Of a stretch of DNA of 64,000 nucleotides, positions 30,603 to 40,449 are shown piece after piece (positions within the stretch are counted from its first letter, which is position 1; every line of letters begins with the position of its first letter). The translations under genes were made by a program, and so were the position numbers. The notes beneath the pieces were generated by a model. The model did no database searches. It was not told the DNA's origin and worked only from the letters and a program-made list of their open reading frames with translations. The DNA comes from Thermoprotei archaeon. GTDB lineage: Archaea; Thermoproteota; Thermoprotei; QMSL01; B3-G16. The stretch is from NCBI GenBank assembly GCA_021162845.1, contig JAGGXX010000018.1:1-64000 (forward strand). The letters are read 5' to 3'.

Positions 30603-33512
30603 ATGACGCCCAGCATATTTAAACTCGTCAAGATGTGGGAGGAGGAAATCTTAAGGTATTGGTCTGAGAGAGACATATACGAAAAGGTTAAGGGGAGATA
30701 TGAAAATAAGCCGCTCTTCAGATTCTTGGATGGGCCTCCATACCCTACGGGACCAATACACCTAGGGCACTCCTGGAACAAGACGCTTAAGGATATAGTA
30801 CTAAGGTTTTGGCGAATGAGAGGATATGCCGTAGTGGATACACCCGGTTATGATATGCATGGCCTACCGATTGAAGTACAAGTGGAGAAAAAGCTTGGCT
30901 TTAGAAGCAAGAGGGACATCATCAAGTACGGGGTCGATAGATTCGTCGAAGAATGCAAGAAGCTAGCCTTAGAGAACGCCAAGATAGAGACCGCTCAATT
31001 TCAAAGGCTAGGCGTATGGATGGATTGGGATAGACCTTATATGACGGTACACCCGAGCTACGTGGAGGGAATCTGGTGGACGATAAAGATAATGGCAGAG
31101 AAAGGAAGGCTATATAGGGGATGGAAGGTCCTGGGCTGGTGCCCTAGGTGCCAGACGGTACTAGCGCAACATGAGTACGAGTATAAGACCAAGAAGTCAC
31201 CCAGCATGTACTTCAAGGTGAAGCTCAGCGGCGATGAAGCGAGATATATAACCGTATGGACTACTACTCCCTGGACCCTAGTAGGTAACATGTTGATTGC
31301 CGTTAATCCGAATGAGTATTACGTGGAGGTCATAGTACCTGAGGGAGAGCACTGGATACTAGCTGAGACGTTATATAAGCGAGGGCTCTTGAGGGAGCTA
31401 GGTGTTGAGAAAGCAGAGGTGGTCAGGCGGTTTAAGGGAATAGAGTTGGAAGGGCTCAAATATGAGCACCCGCTCCTAGATGAGGTACCTATTCATAAAG
31501 AGTTTAGGGCGAGGTATGAAAACTACAACTCCATAGTAACGAGCGAGGAGTACGTCTCTGTGGAGGAAGGGACTGGGTGTCTTCACACGGCACCCTCTTT
31601 CGGCCCAGAGGACTACGAGTTAGGGCTTAAGTACAAACTTCCTCTGGTACAGTTCATAGATGAAAGGGCGATCTTTAAGGATGAAGGAGGGATATTCAAG
31701 GGGCTCACCGTTAACGATGCTAGCGAAAGGGTCGTTGAATTACTCGAGAAAAAGGGCCTATTGATCAAGTTAGGTAGCATAATGCATGAATACCCTCATT
31801 GCTGGAGATGTAAGACCCCCCTGGTCTTTAGGTTAACTAGACAATGGTTCTTCAGGATAAAGGACTTGAGGGGTAAGCTGATTAACGAAGCCCAGAAAAC
31901 CGAATGGACGCCAGCATGGGCTAAGAACCTATTTGTGAGTTGGCTAAGCAATATAGATGATTGGTGTATTTCAAGACAGAGGTTCTGGGGAACCCCCCTG
32001 CCCATATGGGTTTGCGAGAGATGTGAAAATTACCATGTTATAGGATCTATATCAGAGCTCGAAGCTCTTAGCGGTAATTGTGTAGAGGAAATACATAGGC
32101 CTGCTATAGACGAAGTCACCTTACCCTGTAGGAGGTGCGGAGGAACCATGCGGCGTGTAGGGGATGTAGTTGACGTATGGGTCGATTCGGGCTCTGCCAT
32201 ATGGGCAGTCCTTCCTCAAATAGGAAAAGAGGACTTTCGCGACTGGGAGACATTAGATTTCATATTAGAGGGTAAGGATCAGATAAGAGGTTGGTTCAGC
32301 GCGTTATTCGTGCTATCGGTTGCCCTCTTCGATAAGCTACCCTTTAAGAGGGTCTATATGCACGGCTTTGTCACGGATGAGAAAGGCATGGCCATGCACA
32401 AATCGTTAGGCAACGTGATTGCCCCCGAGGAAGTGATAGAGAAAGTAGGAGCGGAGGTTCTAAGGTTCTATCAGGTAATATCGACGTCACCTGGCGAGGA
32501 TCAGAAATTCGGCTATTCTCTTCTGAGAAAAGGAGAGGCCTACGTGAACATAGTTATTAATACGTATAACTACCTTGATCAAATAGCGACGTACTATGCG
32601 AAAGGTGAGGTAAATAGAGGGCTTAGAGCTGAGGACCTCTGGCTCATATCGAAGACGAATACCTTGATAAAAAGGGTAACCGAGGAACTGGAGTCCTACG
32701 ATCTACCGGGCTATGCTAGAAGTCTTTATGATTTCATAGTAGAGGACGTAAGCCATTTCTACATACAAGCCGTGAGGGAGAGGATACGAAGTGAGGAGGA
32801 AGCCGGAAAGGTCCTTTACGTCCTTCGATACGTCCTTGAGAGGTTCCTTAAACTAATGTGCCCCCTAAACCCCATGCTCGCTGAGAGGATATACCTTCAA
32901 TACATGAAGAGGCTGATGCATGCTGAAGCCGAAAGCGTACATATGCTCCCTTGGCCTGAAGTAGAAGAGTCAAAGATAGATGCGGAGTTAGAGAGGAAGA
33001 TGGAAGTTATACGGGAGATAGTTACTGGCGTTAAGTACCTCAAGCAATCGGCGGGAATAAAGGCCAGATGGCCATGTAAGACCCTTTATGTGCCATCTAA
33101 GGAATTAGAGGGATTAGAGGAGCTAATAGCAAGAGTGACCAATGTAAAGAACGTCGTATTCGATGTGCCACCAGATATCGACGTCATAAAGAAGCTAGAG
33201 ACTTCAATAGGCCCTATAGGCTTAGACCTTACTGAAACCAGGGAAATAAGGGCCGAGAGGCTTATGAGAGATCTCGCCAGGTACATACGAGCGACGAGAA
33301 AGAAGATGGGCCTGAAGCCCAGGGATCTCGTGATAATAGAACTTAGTGGCGATAGCGAATTAATACACCTGTTAAGAGGAGTTATGGAGGAGTTCAAAAT
33401 AAGAACTGGAGCTGAGGAAGTGAAAATACTGGATAAAATTGAAGAAGCTCAAGGCACTGTTAAGTTTAATGGAGGGTACGTGAAGTTTGTCATACGAAGA
33501 GAAAGCCAATGA
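30603..33512 (+). CDS. ileS: isoleucyl-tRNA synthetase
   Basis: GPPYPTGPIHLGHSWNKTLKD, DTPGYDMHGLPIE, WTTTPWTLVGN, MHKSLGNVIAPEEV. Confidence 0.96.
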   Translation: MTPSIFKLVKMWEEEILRYWSERDIYEKVKGRYENKPLFRFLDGPPYPTGPIHLGHSWNKTLKDIVLRFWRMRGYAVVDTPGYDMHGLPIEVQVEKKLGFRSKRDIIKYGVDRFVEECKKLALENAKIETAQFQRLGVWMDWDRPYMTVHPSYVEGIWWTIKIMAEKGRLYRGWKVLGWCPRCQTVLAQHEYEYKTKKSPSMYFKVKLSGDEARYITVWTTTPWTLVGNMLIAVNPNEYYVEVIVPEGEHWILAETLYKRGLLRELGVEKAEVVRRFKGIELEGLKYEHPLLDEVPIHKEFRARYENYNSIVTSEEYVSVEEGTGCLHTAPSFGPEDYELGLKYKLPLVQFIDERAIFKDEGGIFKGLTVNDASERVVELLEKKGLLIKLGSIMHEYPHCWRCKTPLVFRLTRQWFFRIKDLRGKLINEAQKTEWTPAWAKNLFVSWLSNIDDWCISRQRFWGTPLPIWVCERCENYHVIGSISELEALSGNCVEEIHRPAIDEVTLPCRRCGGTMRRVGDVVDVWVDSGSAIWAVLPQIGKEDFRDWETLDFILEGKDQIRGWFSALFVLSVALFDKLPFKRVYMHGFVTDEKGMAMHKSLGNVIAPEEVIEKVGAEVLRFYQVISTSPGEDQKFGYSLLRKGEAYVNIVINTYNYLDQIATYYAKGEVNRGLRAEDLWLISKTNTLIKRVTEELESYDLPGYARSLYDFIVEDVSHFYIQAVRERIRSEEEAGKVLYVLRYVLERFLKLMCPLNPMLAERIYLQYMKRLMHAEAESVHMLPWPEVEESKIDAELERKMEVIREIVTGVKYLKQSAGIKARWPCKTLYVPSKELEGLEELIARVTNVKNVVFDVPPDIDVIKKLETSIGPIGLDLTETREIRAERLMRDLARYIRATRKKMGLKPRDLVIIELSGDSELIHLLRGVMEEFKIRTGAEEVKILDKIEEAQGTVKFNGGYVKFVIRRESQ

Positions 33513-34500
33513 CCTAATCACGATAGTCGTGCCGACTAAGAACTGTGAGAGGACAATAGATCTCTTAATGGAGTCCCTATCAAGACTCCGCGGAAGTAAC
33601 TTCGAAGTAGTGGTAGTCGATAATTCCGTTGACCGCACCCCGGACATAGTTGCTAAATACCCCTTCGTGAGGTTGATACGCGTTAGTAGGAGCGGGTTGA
33701 ATTATGCAAGGAACGTAGGAATACGTGCGGCCAAAGGATCTATAATAGCCTTTACAGATGGAGATTGTGCGGTAACCGAGGACTGGATCCTGAACATAAA
33801 GGAAGCCATGAAGAAGGGATATGCAGTAGTAGGAGGGTCTGTGAAGCTTCCGCCAGAGGTAAAAGCAAACGTCCTCATGGAATATGTACAAGAGGGGTTC
33901 ATCCCCATATTCACAGATTATTCGGAGGAGATAATTTTAACGAAGGATAACTTCTTCAAGCTAGTGCCATTCATGAGACCCCCCTCTGGAAATAATCTCG
34001 CATTCAAGAGGGAGGTCCTTGAAGAGGTAGGGCTGTTCGATGAGGAATATCGCGGTGGTTACGATGAGGTAGACCTAGAGTGGAGGATATGCGAAAGGGG
34101 ATATAGGATCTTATGTACGCCTAAGATAATCGTATATCATTACCATAGGAATACGTTAAGAGCACTAGTCAAACAAGTTCACGGATATGGAAGGGGACAT
34201 TTCCTCTTCCTTAAAAAGCACAGAAAGCCTTCCTTCTTAAGGATGACTTATGCCTTGTTCTTATCTTGGATAGGAGCAATCACGGTTCTAATGCTTCCGG
34301 TATGCTTCGCATTAGGTAGGTACATGAGCATAGGCTGGGCGTTCGCGATAGATTTCATATTATTTATGTTATACTCCCTTATGTATAAGATTAAGAGACG
34401 GATAAGGCTCATGAAAGCTATGATATATTCCGCCTTGGATCTAGTGGTCAGTACTGCTTATATATTAGGCTTCATTAGAGAGGCCCTCAGGGGGGCATGA
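33487..34500 (+). CDS. GT2-family glycosyltransferase with C-terminal TM segments
   Basis: TIVVPTKNCERTIDLLMESL, RNVGIRAAKGSIIAFTDGDC, GYDEVDLEWRICERGY. Confidence 0.9.
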   Translation: MSYEEKANDLITIVVPTKNCERTIDLLMESLSRLRGSNFEVVVVDNSVDRTPDIVAKYPFVRLIRVSRSGLNYARNVGIRAAKGSIIAFTDGDCAVTEDWILNIKEAMKKGYAVVGGSVKLPPEVKANVLMEYVQEGFIPIFTDYSEEIILTKDNFFKLVPFMRPPSGNNLAFKREVLEEVGLFDEEYRGGYDEVDLEWRICERGYRILCTPKIIVYHYHRNTLRALVKQVHGYGRGHFLFLKKHRKPSFLRMTYALFLSWIGAITVLMLPVCFALGRYMSIGWAFAIDFILFMLYSLMYKIKRRIRLMKAMIYSALDLVVSTAYILGFIREALRGA

Positions 34501-34507
34501 GAACATA

Positions 34508-35608
34508 AGAATAGCCTTCATCAAGAATATGGACATCAGGCATCCAGCATCTGGAGGTGCTGAGGTTTACGTACACCAGCTTGCTAAGGCATTGGCATCT
34601 ATGGGTGATAGAGTGATTCTCATTAGCTCATGGGCACAGGGGTTGCCTAATGAGGAAGTCATAGACGGCATACACATGATCCGTGAAGGAGGACGATACA
34701 CCCTATATATGTTATTGCCCAAGGTATACGTCACTAGACTTAAAGGTGAAGTCGATGTAGTGGTAGACGAGTATACAACAGCACCCTTCATGACTCCGCT
34801 TTTCGTTAGAGAACGTAAGGTGTTGCTAGTACACCTCCTGGCAGGAGAGAGAATTCCCTACGAGACGCCAGCGCGTTTGCGATTTCTCAGCAGGGTGTTC
34901 CAAAGGATCGAGGGACGGATATTAAGCATCTATAGGGATATAGACGTAATAGCCGTCTCTAAGAGCACCGCCAGGGAGCTAATATCCATAGGGCTCAAAA
35001 AGGTCCATGTAGTAGAGCCAGGGGTAGAGCCAACCCTTTACGGTTGGACTCATAAGCACGAAATGCCACTTGTCCTATATTTTGGGAGGATAGTTCCCTA
35101 TAAAGGGGTCGTAGATGCGGTACTCGCTTTCCATAAGGTTAGCAAAGAGCTCGATGATGCAAGGATGATAATCGCTGGTAAGTGCTCAGACGACTCTTTT
35201 CTCAATCGGATAAAGAGGCTCTTAGGACAATTAGGCCTAACAGAGAGGGTCGATATAAAGCTTAACGTAAGCGAGGAAGAGAAACGTCGCTTATTAGAGT
35301 CAGCATGGCTGCTCGTCCTTCCCTCAATAAAGGAGGGGTTTAACTTAGTCTGCCTTGAAGCGGCGGCGTCGGGCACTCCCGTTATAGGGTATAATGTGCC
35401 AGGTATAAGGGATGCCGTCTTAGATGGAGAAACTGGGATATTGGTGCCTAAAAAGGATGTACTTGAATTAGCAAGAACTATGAAGAGGATATTAGTCAGG
35501 GATGAAGAAAGGGAGTTAATGAAAAGGAAGAGCAGGGAAATAGCTCTAAAGTTTACATGGCAGAGGACAGCAGAAAAATTTAGAAGCGTCATACTAGCTA
35601 ATGAGTAA
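34508..35608 (+). CDS. GT4-family glycosyltransferase (start codon uncertain, probably non-ATG near 34508)
   Basis: [78 protein letters not shown] track starts at internal ATG 34529. Confidence 0.88.
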   Translation, partial: RIAFIKNMDIRHPASGGAEVYVHQLAKALASMGDRVILISSWAQGLPNEEVIDGIHMIREGGRYTLYMLLPKVYVTRLKGEVDVVVDEYTTAPFMTPLFVRERKVLLVHLLAGERIPYETPARLRFLSRVFQRIEGRILSIYRDIDVIAVSKSTARELISIGLKKVHVVEPGVEPTLYGWTHKHEMPLVLYFGRIVPYKGVVDAVLAFHKVSKELDDARMIIAGKCSDDSFLNRIKRLLGQLGLTERVDIKLNVSEEEKRRLLESAWLLVLPSIKEGFNLVCLEAAASGTPVIGYNVPGIRDAVLDGETGILVPKKDVLELARTMKRILVRDEERELMKRKSREIALKFTWQRTAEKFRSVILANE

Positions 35609-35622
35609 GGTGGGGACGGGAT

Positions 35623-35901
35623 ATGAAGCGATGGCTCATGGAGATACTGGCATGTCCCATATGTAAATATCATCCGCTGGAACTACATGTCTTCGTTGAA
35701 GAGGAGGAGATAGAGGAGGGAGTGATATATTGTCCTAAGTGCTACAGGTGGTACCCGATAATTGAGGCTATACCGCACATGTTACCCGATGAACTACGGG
35801 ACAGAAAGGAGGATTTAGAATTCCTGAAGAGATGGAAGGACAAAATGCCAAGCGAGATACTAGAACGCGGGAAGCCCTTCAATGCTAAGGATTTAAGATA
35901 G
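35623..35901 (+). CDS. Trm112-like zinc-binding protein
   Basis: [18 protein letters not shown]...[27 protein letters not shown]. Confidence 0.85.
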   Translation: MKRWLMEILACPICKYHPLELHVFVEEEEIEEGVIYCPKCYRWYPIIEAIPHMLPDELRDRKEDLEFLKRWKDKMPSEILERGKPFNAKDLR

Positions 35902-35906
35902 TTCTA

Positions 35907-35936
35907 ATTACAATTAACAATTATGATAATTGTAAT
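35907..35936. promoter_or_regulatory. nested AT-rich dyads (ACAATTATgATAATTGT inside ATTACAATT...AATTGTAAT)
   Basis: 17-bp perfect palindrome at 35917-35933 plus overlapping 9-bp inverted repeat, just after the Trm112-like stop. Confidence 0.5.
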
Positions 35937-36217
35937 AATTTCATGTACCATCATAAGTGGTTTATGAAAACATGAAAGATTAATGAAATAACATCGCCTG
36001 TAAGCGTTCATCTAGCTAGCATTAACTTAAAGATCAAGATGATTCGTAAGTATTGTATTTTTATAAGTGATACCAGGGAATAATATCGAAGATAGTTGCA
36101 TTATGCGGTTATTTTATGGAGGCCTTAAGATCATAGTGATTGGAGATTATTAAAGAAAGAAGCTCCATATAGTCCCGTAAATGCCTTTCTGGGAATCTTT
36201 CTAAGCTTATAATATGG

Positions 36218-36332
36218 TGCGGGGGGTGGGATTTGAACCCACGCAGGCCTACGCCACGGGAGCTCCCATCCAGCCCCTATAATAAGCCGGAACCTGAGTC
36301 CCGCCCCTTTGACCTGGCTCGGGCACCCCCGC
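36218..36332 (-). tRNA. tRNA-Leu(CAG) with ~30-nt intron
   Basis: GCGGGGG/CCCCCGC acceptor, CGGGA/TCCCG anticodon stem, loop CTCAG G^, long variable arm, GTGGG-TTCAAAT-CCCAC T-arm; BHB helix CTCA/TGGG, apical TCC/GGA. Confidence 0.92.
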
Positions 36333-36377
36333 ATCCTCTAGTACTCTCTCAGTAGCTAATTAAAAACTTTAAGGCCA

Positions 36378-37163
36378 TTAAAGGATAATGCTCATAGCTT
36401 CAAGTATATTGTCGCCCTCGTATGCTACAGTTAATGCGTCCACGACCCTTACGCCAGGTCTCGCTGCGATTCTCTTAGCGATATAAGGATTAGCGTATCT
36501 CACTTTAATCTCAATAGGAGAGGTCAGTTCGAATGGTTTAAACTGGGATAGATCAGAGAGTGCATGCCTCACACCATCGCGTATCATGGAATGTGTTATT
36601 GAGGGGTGAATACATTTCACGGAGAACATACTTGTGGCTTCCTTAACTGTAACGACTTCTACATTCCCTAGGAGCTCCTTTGCTTCCCTCGTTGCGGCCA
36701 TATCCCCCGAAACGAATACTAAGGGCACGGAATAATGCCCTGCGATCGCAGCCCAAAGGCCTATCTCGCCCACTAGCCTTCCGTTCAGCCATATACCTAA
36801 TATGGAGGGCGATAACGTATGCGGAAGGTAAGCTCCGGGGGTTCCGGCCATCGAATGAGCCCCGATCGCCAGGACGGCATCGAAGGAGTCATCTAATCCT
36901 TCCATCTCGAAAATACGCCGTCCTCATATGAGTAGGGCTCGGCTATCTAGTTCTTCGGGCAGTATGCTGAAAGCCGCACCATGACCATCCAATACGACAA
37001 CCTCATTCGCATTAGCCTCAAATGCGCCTTGTATAGCTGCATTAACATCACCCGTTAGAAAGCGTCTTGCCCGACCATGCTCCTTCCCTCCTGGATTTAT
37101 ATCATCCCATGTACCAGCTACGCAACTAGCCCCATCTAAGTCGGTCATTATGAATATCTTCAT
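36378..37163 (-). pseudogene. M55 D-aminopeptidase (DppA-like) interrupted by one in-frame TGA
   Basis: MKIFIMTDLDGASCVAGTWDDINPGGKEHGRARRFLTGDVNAAIQGAFEANANEVVVLDGHG...LDSRALLI*GRRIFEMEGLDDSFDAVLAIGAHSMAGTPGAYLPHTLSPSI; both halves in the same frame. Confidence 0.88.
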
Positions 37164-37214
37164 AGTAAGTACCCACTAGTTGGATAAGCACGAGAAAGCT
37201 ATAAGGATAAATGG

Positions 37215-37308
37215 AGCCCCGGCCGGGATTCGAACCCGGGACCACGGGCTTCCGCATCGGTACAAGGACTTTACGAGGCCCGCGCTCTGCCTACTGAGCT
37301 ACCGGGGC
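37215..37308 (-). tRNA. tRNA-Thr(CGU) with ~21-nt intron
   Basis: GCCCCGG/CCGGGGC acceptor, CGGGC/GCCCG anticodon stem, loop CTCGTA^A, CCCGGGTTCGAATCCCGG T-arm; relaxed BHB. Confidence 0.9.
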
Positions 37309-37373
37309 TTCAGCTAGATTTCAGATATACGATCTATATAAGTTTGACTTATACGAGACAGAGATGAGCTCAT

Positions 37374-38366
37374 ATGATCCGCGTGGCCAAGCTCGGGGAG
37401 AGGGGGCTGATCAAAAGGATATGGGCTATTATAACCGAAAGAGGGCTTAGCTTCTCGGCTGTCCCCAAGACGTTTGATGATGCAATAGCTTATAGGTATG
37501 AAGGGGGGTATGTAGTTCTGACTAATGATGGCGTGAACGAGAAAACGGACAAGCTTCCGGGCATGAGTTGGCGAGATCTAGGATGGCGCCTCGGTACCAT
37601 GTGTGTTAGCGATCTAGCCGCTAAAGGATGCCAGCCTTTGGGCATGCTCATATCGCTTAACGTACCTCGATCTATGTATGTCGAGGCCATAGATGAATTA
37701 TACCATGGCCTCATCGATGCAGCCCAAGAATACGGGTTCGAGATATGGGGGGGTGATATGGGAGAAGCGAGTGAAGTAGTTGCTGACGGATTTATGATCG
37801 GTTTATCGAGAAAGGAGCCTATCTGGCGCTGTGGTATAAGGCCTGGAGATGTCATTCTGGTATCAGGGGATTTCGGATTAACTGGGGCCGCCTTTCATTA
37901 TCTACTTAAATCAGGAAGGGCAATCAATGAAGGGCACATGCGTCGTATACTGGAGGCAGCGTATAGACCCAGAGCTAGGCTTGAGCTGGGGCTCGCCCTA
38001 GCTGAACTTAACTGCATAAATGCCATGATGGACTCAAGCGATGGATTAGCGGAGAGTCTACATCAACTGAGTGAGGCAAGTGGAGTCGGGATAGTGGTTC
38101 ATGAAATACCAGTCGCTAAAGAGGCCTTGGAATACGCCAATGCGAATAACTTAGACGTTAATGAACTGGTGTTTTACGGAGGTGAGGAGTACGAGTTAGT
38201 TTTTGCTATAGAGCAGAGGAAAGTAAAGGACGCGCTAGACGTCTTAAGAGATAGAGGATTCCATATAAGGGTTATAGGTAAAGCGTTTAAAGGAGCTGGA
38301 GTCTTCATCAAGGATCATAGAGGGAAATTGACCAGGTTAAAACGTGGATGGGAGCACTATAGATAA
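37374..38366 (+). CDS. thiL: thiamine-monophosphate kinase
   Basis: DDAIAY...VLTNDGVNEKTDKLPGMSWRDLGWRLGTMCVSDLAAKGCQPLGMLISLNVP, MMDSSDGLAESLHQLSEASGVG. Confidence 0.93.
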   Translation: MIRVAKLGERGLIKRIWAIITERGLSFSAVPKTFDDAIAYRYEGGYVVLTNDGVNEKTDKLPGMSWRDLGWRLGTMCVSDLAAKGCQPLGMLISLNVPRSMYVEAIDELYHGLIDAAQEYGFEIWGGDMGEASEVVADGFMIGLSRKEPIWRCGIRPGDVILVSGDFGLTGAAFHYLLKSGRAINEGHMRRILEAAYRPRARLELGLALAELNCINAMMDSSDGLAESLHQLSEASGVGIVVHEIPVAKEALEYANANNLDVNELVFYGGEEYELVFAIEQRKVKDALDVLRDRGFHIRVIGKAFKGAGVFIKDHRGKLTRLKRGWEHYR

Positions 38367-38412
38367 AAGTCGATAATATAAATCCGCCAGTAGTTGAATT
38401 CCCTGAACACGT

Positions 38413-40134
38413 ATGGTCGAAGCGGTGATAATAGACGGCTATACTGATGAGCCAGCAGGACTAGGCGTCCCTCCATACCTAGATGCTATTCAGAGATACG
38501 TCGCGGGGGCTATATGGACCGCAGAGCCGTCATGGGATATAAAGTATTTTACCATAGATGAATTGCGCAATGAGCCCGAAAAGGGGCTTAAAGTAGCTAA
38601 CAGGGCTAAGCTTGTAGTCTTCATAGCGGGTACGACGGTTCCAGGCAAGTACCTGGGAGGAAATCCCATAAGCTTTAGAGAACTTATAACGTACGCTAAA
38701 CTGCTAGACAGGCCTCTTAAGATACTCGGGGGGCCAGCGTCTCGCTTTGGCTTCGGGATTGAAGGAGGGAAGGCCGCTATACCGCGTAGAGCCCTAGAGG
38801 AGCTCTTCGACATCGTGGTATATGGCGATGTAGAGAAGGTGGTTTATGAATTATTAATAGAGAGGCTAGCCATAGAGCGCGTGAATCCGCATGAGGAGTT
38901 GAAGCGAACGAGTAAATTACATGAAGAATTCGCAGTACGCGGAGCACACATAATACGGGATCATCCTGAGTATCCAGATCATCTAATCCTTGAGATAGAG
39001 ACCTATAGGGGATGCCCCCGGGCTTTCTATGGGAGAGCCTGTTCCTTCTGCATAGAGAGGCACTATGGCAGGCCAGACTTCAGGCCTATCGAGGCCATAC
39101 TTAAGGAAGTGAAGGCGCTATATGAGCTTGGAGGTAGACATATAAGAATAGGAAGGCAACCCGACATTTACGCTTATATGGCCGAAGGGATAGGCGAATC
39201 AGAATTCCCCAAACCTAACGTAAGGGCGATACGTGAGCTCTTTGAAGGTATAAGAAGAGTCGGGCCCCATCTTGAGACCATACATATAGATAACGTAAAC
39301 CCAGGGACTATAGCCCATTGGCCCAATGAATCGAAGGAGATAACGAAGATCATAGTTAAGAACCATACACCTGGTGACGTGGCAGCTATGGGCATAGAGT
39401 CCGCGGATCCGAATGTCATAAAGCAGAATAACCTGAAGGTGGAACCTGAGGAGGCCTTACTTGCGATAGAACTTGTTAACGAAGTAGGGAGGATACGGGG
39501 GTGGAATGGATTACCGCACTTATTACCAGGGATCAACTTCGTCTATGGGCTTAAAGGTGAAAGCGAGCGAACCTATGAGCTTAACCTAGAATTCATGAGA
39601 GAGGTCCTCAACAGAGGATTGATGGTCAGGAGGATCAATATAAGGCAGATCATGGTGTTCCCCGGCACGGATATGTGGGACGTAGGAAATAGGATAATGA
39701 AGCGGCACAAGAGGTTGTTCAAGGTATATAAGGAGCGTATGCGTAAAGAGATAGATCTCCCGATGTTGAGGAGGGTAATTCCTTCAGGCACAGTCCTCAG
39801 AAGGGCGTATGTCGAAGCATATGATGTCAGGAAGCGGCTTACATATGCTAGGCAAATGGGGAGCTATCCTGTGTTAATAGCATGTCCCATGAAATTGCCC
39901 TTAAGGGAGTGGAATGATTTCGTAGTGATAGATCACGGCTATAGGAGCGTCACAGGGCTTCCCTATCCGATTCCGATAAATAGATTAAGTCCTAGACTCT
40001 TGACCAGGATACCGGGGATAGGAAGGGGAAAGGCCAGGAAGATACTGATGATGAGGCCTTTTAAGAATGTGAAGGAGATAGTGGAGAAAGTTGGGCTCGC
40101 GCCTGATGAGGCTGAAATGTTCACCATAAAGTGA
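38413..40134 (+). CDS. radical SAM protein with C-terminal helix-hairpin-helix (COG1031-like)
   Basis: ETYRGCPRAFYGRACSFCIE (CX8CX2C), MGIESADPNVIKQNNLKV, LTRIPGIGRGKARKILMMRPFKNVKEIVEKVG HhH. Confidence 0.87.
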   Translation: MVEAVIIDGYTDEPAGLGVPPYLDAIQRYVAGAIWTAEPSWDIKYFTIDELRNEPEKGLKVANRAKLVVFIAGTTVPGKYLGGNPISFRELITYAKLLDRPLKILGGPASRFGFGIEGGKAAIPRRALEELFDIVVYGDVEKVVYELLIERLAIERVNPHEELKRTSKLHEEFAVRGAHIIRDHPEYPDHLILEIETYRGCPRAFYGRACSFCIERHYGRPDFRPIEAILKEVKALYELGGRHIRIGRQPDIYAYMAEGIGESEFPKPNVRAIRELFEGIRRVGPHLETIHIDNVNPGTIAHWPNESKEITKIIVKNHTPGDVAAMGIESADPNVIKQNNLKVEPEEALLAIELVNEVGRIRGWNGLPHLLPGINFVYGLKGESERTYELNLEFMREVLNRGLMVRRINIRQIMVFPGTDMWDVGNRIMKRHKRLFKVYKERMRKEIDLPMLRRVIPSGTVLRRAYVEAYDVRKRLTYARQMGSYPVLIACPMKLPLREWNDFVVIDHGYRSVTGLPYPIPINRLSPRLLTRIPGIGRGKARKILMMRPFKNVKEIVEKVGLAPDEAEMFTIK

Positions 40135-40182
40135 TTTTAGCTAAGTTAAGCTTATTTGGTACGAGCTGTAAGTAAGTTTACA

Positions 40183-40274
40183 GGCCCCGTAGCTCAGCAT
40201 GGATAGAGCACGGGCCTTCTATAGCACGGGCTGAAGAGAGCCCGGGGTCCCGGGTTCGAATCCCGGCGGGGCCG
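40183..40274 (+). tRNA. tRNA-Arg(UCU) with 17-nt intron; CCA follows in the genomic sequence (40275-40277)
   Basis: GGCCCCG/CGGGGCC acceptor, CGGGC/GCCCG anticodon stem, loop CTTCTA^A; BHB helix CTTC/GAAG, apical AGC/GCT. Confidence 0.92.
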
Positions 40275-40449
40275 CCACATATCAACCTAAGAGACGGATA
40301 TAGCCCCGGTTATAGCTTTTCTGAAAGCGAAACCTAGAAATCCGACTTTTCGAAGCGCTTTAAGAAATATGGGGTCGCTATTCTCACTTATTTCCACTAT
40401 GAATGAGGATTAGTAGTCAGGGAGGAGAAATAACCCTTAACGACCTCTT

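Noticed and set aside
32380-32420. Non-canonical KMSKS (MHKSLGN) in IleRS
   Set aside because: MHKS variants occur in other archaeal class I synthetases; not evidence of altered function.
36925-36927. In-frame TGA in the DppA-like gene as a possible selenocysteine codon
   Set aside because: The position corresponds to an Arg (CGA-like context), not a catalytic Cys; no SECIS-like element or Sec machinery seen. A nonsense mutation is simpler.
38997-39060. Unusual CX8CX2C cluster motif in the radical SAM protein as a novelty
   Set aside because: The RGCPR...CSFC form is, as far as I recall, typical of the COG1031 family, so it is not new.
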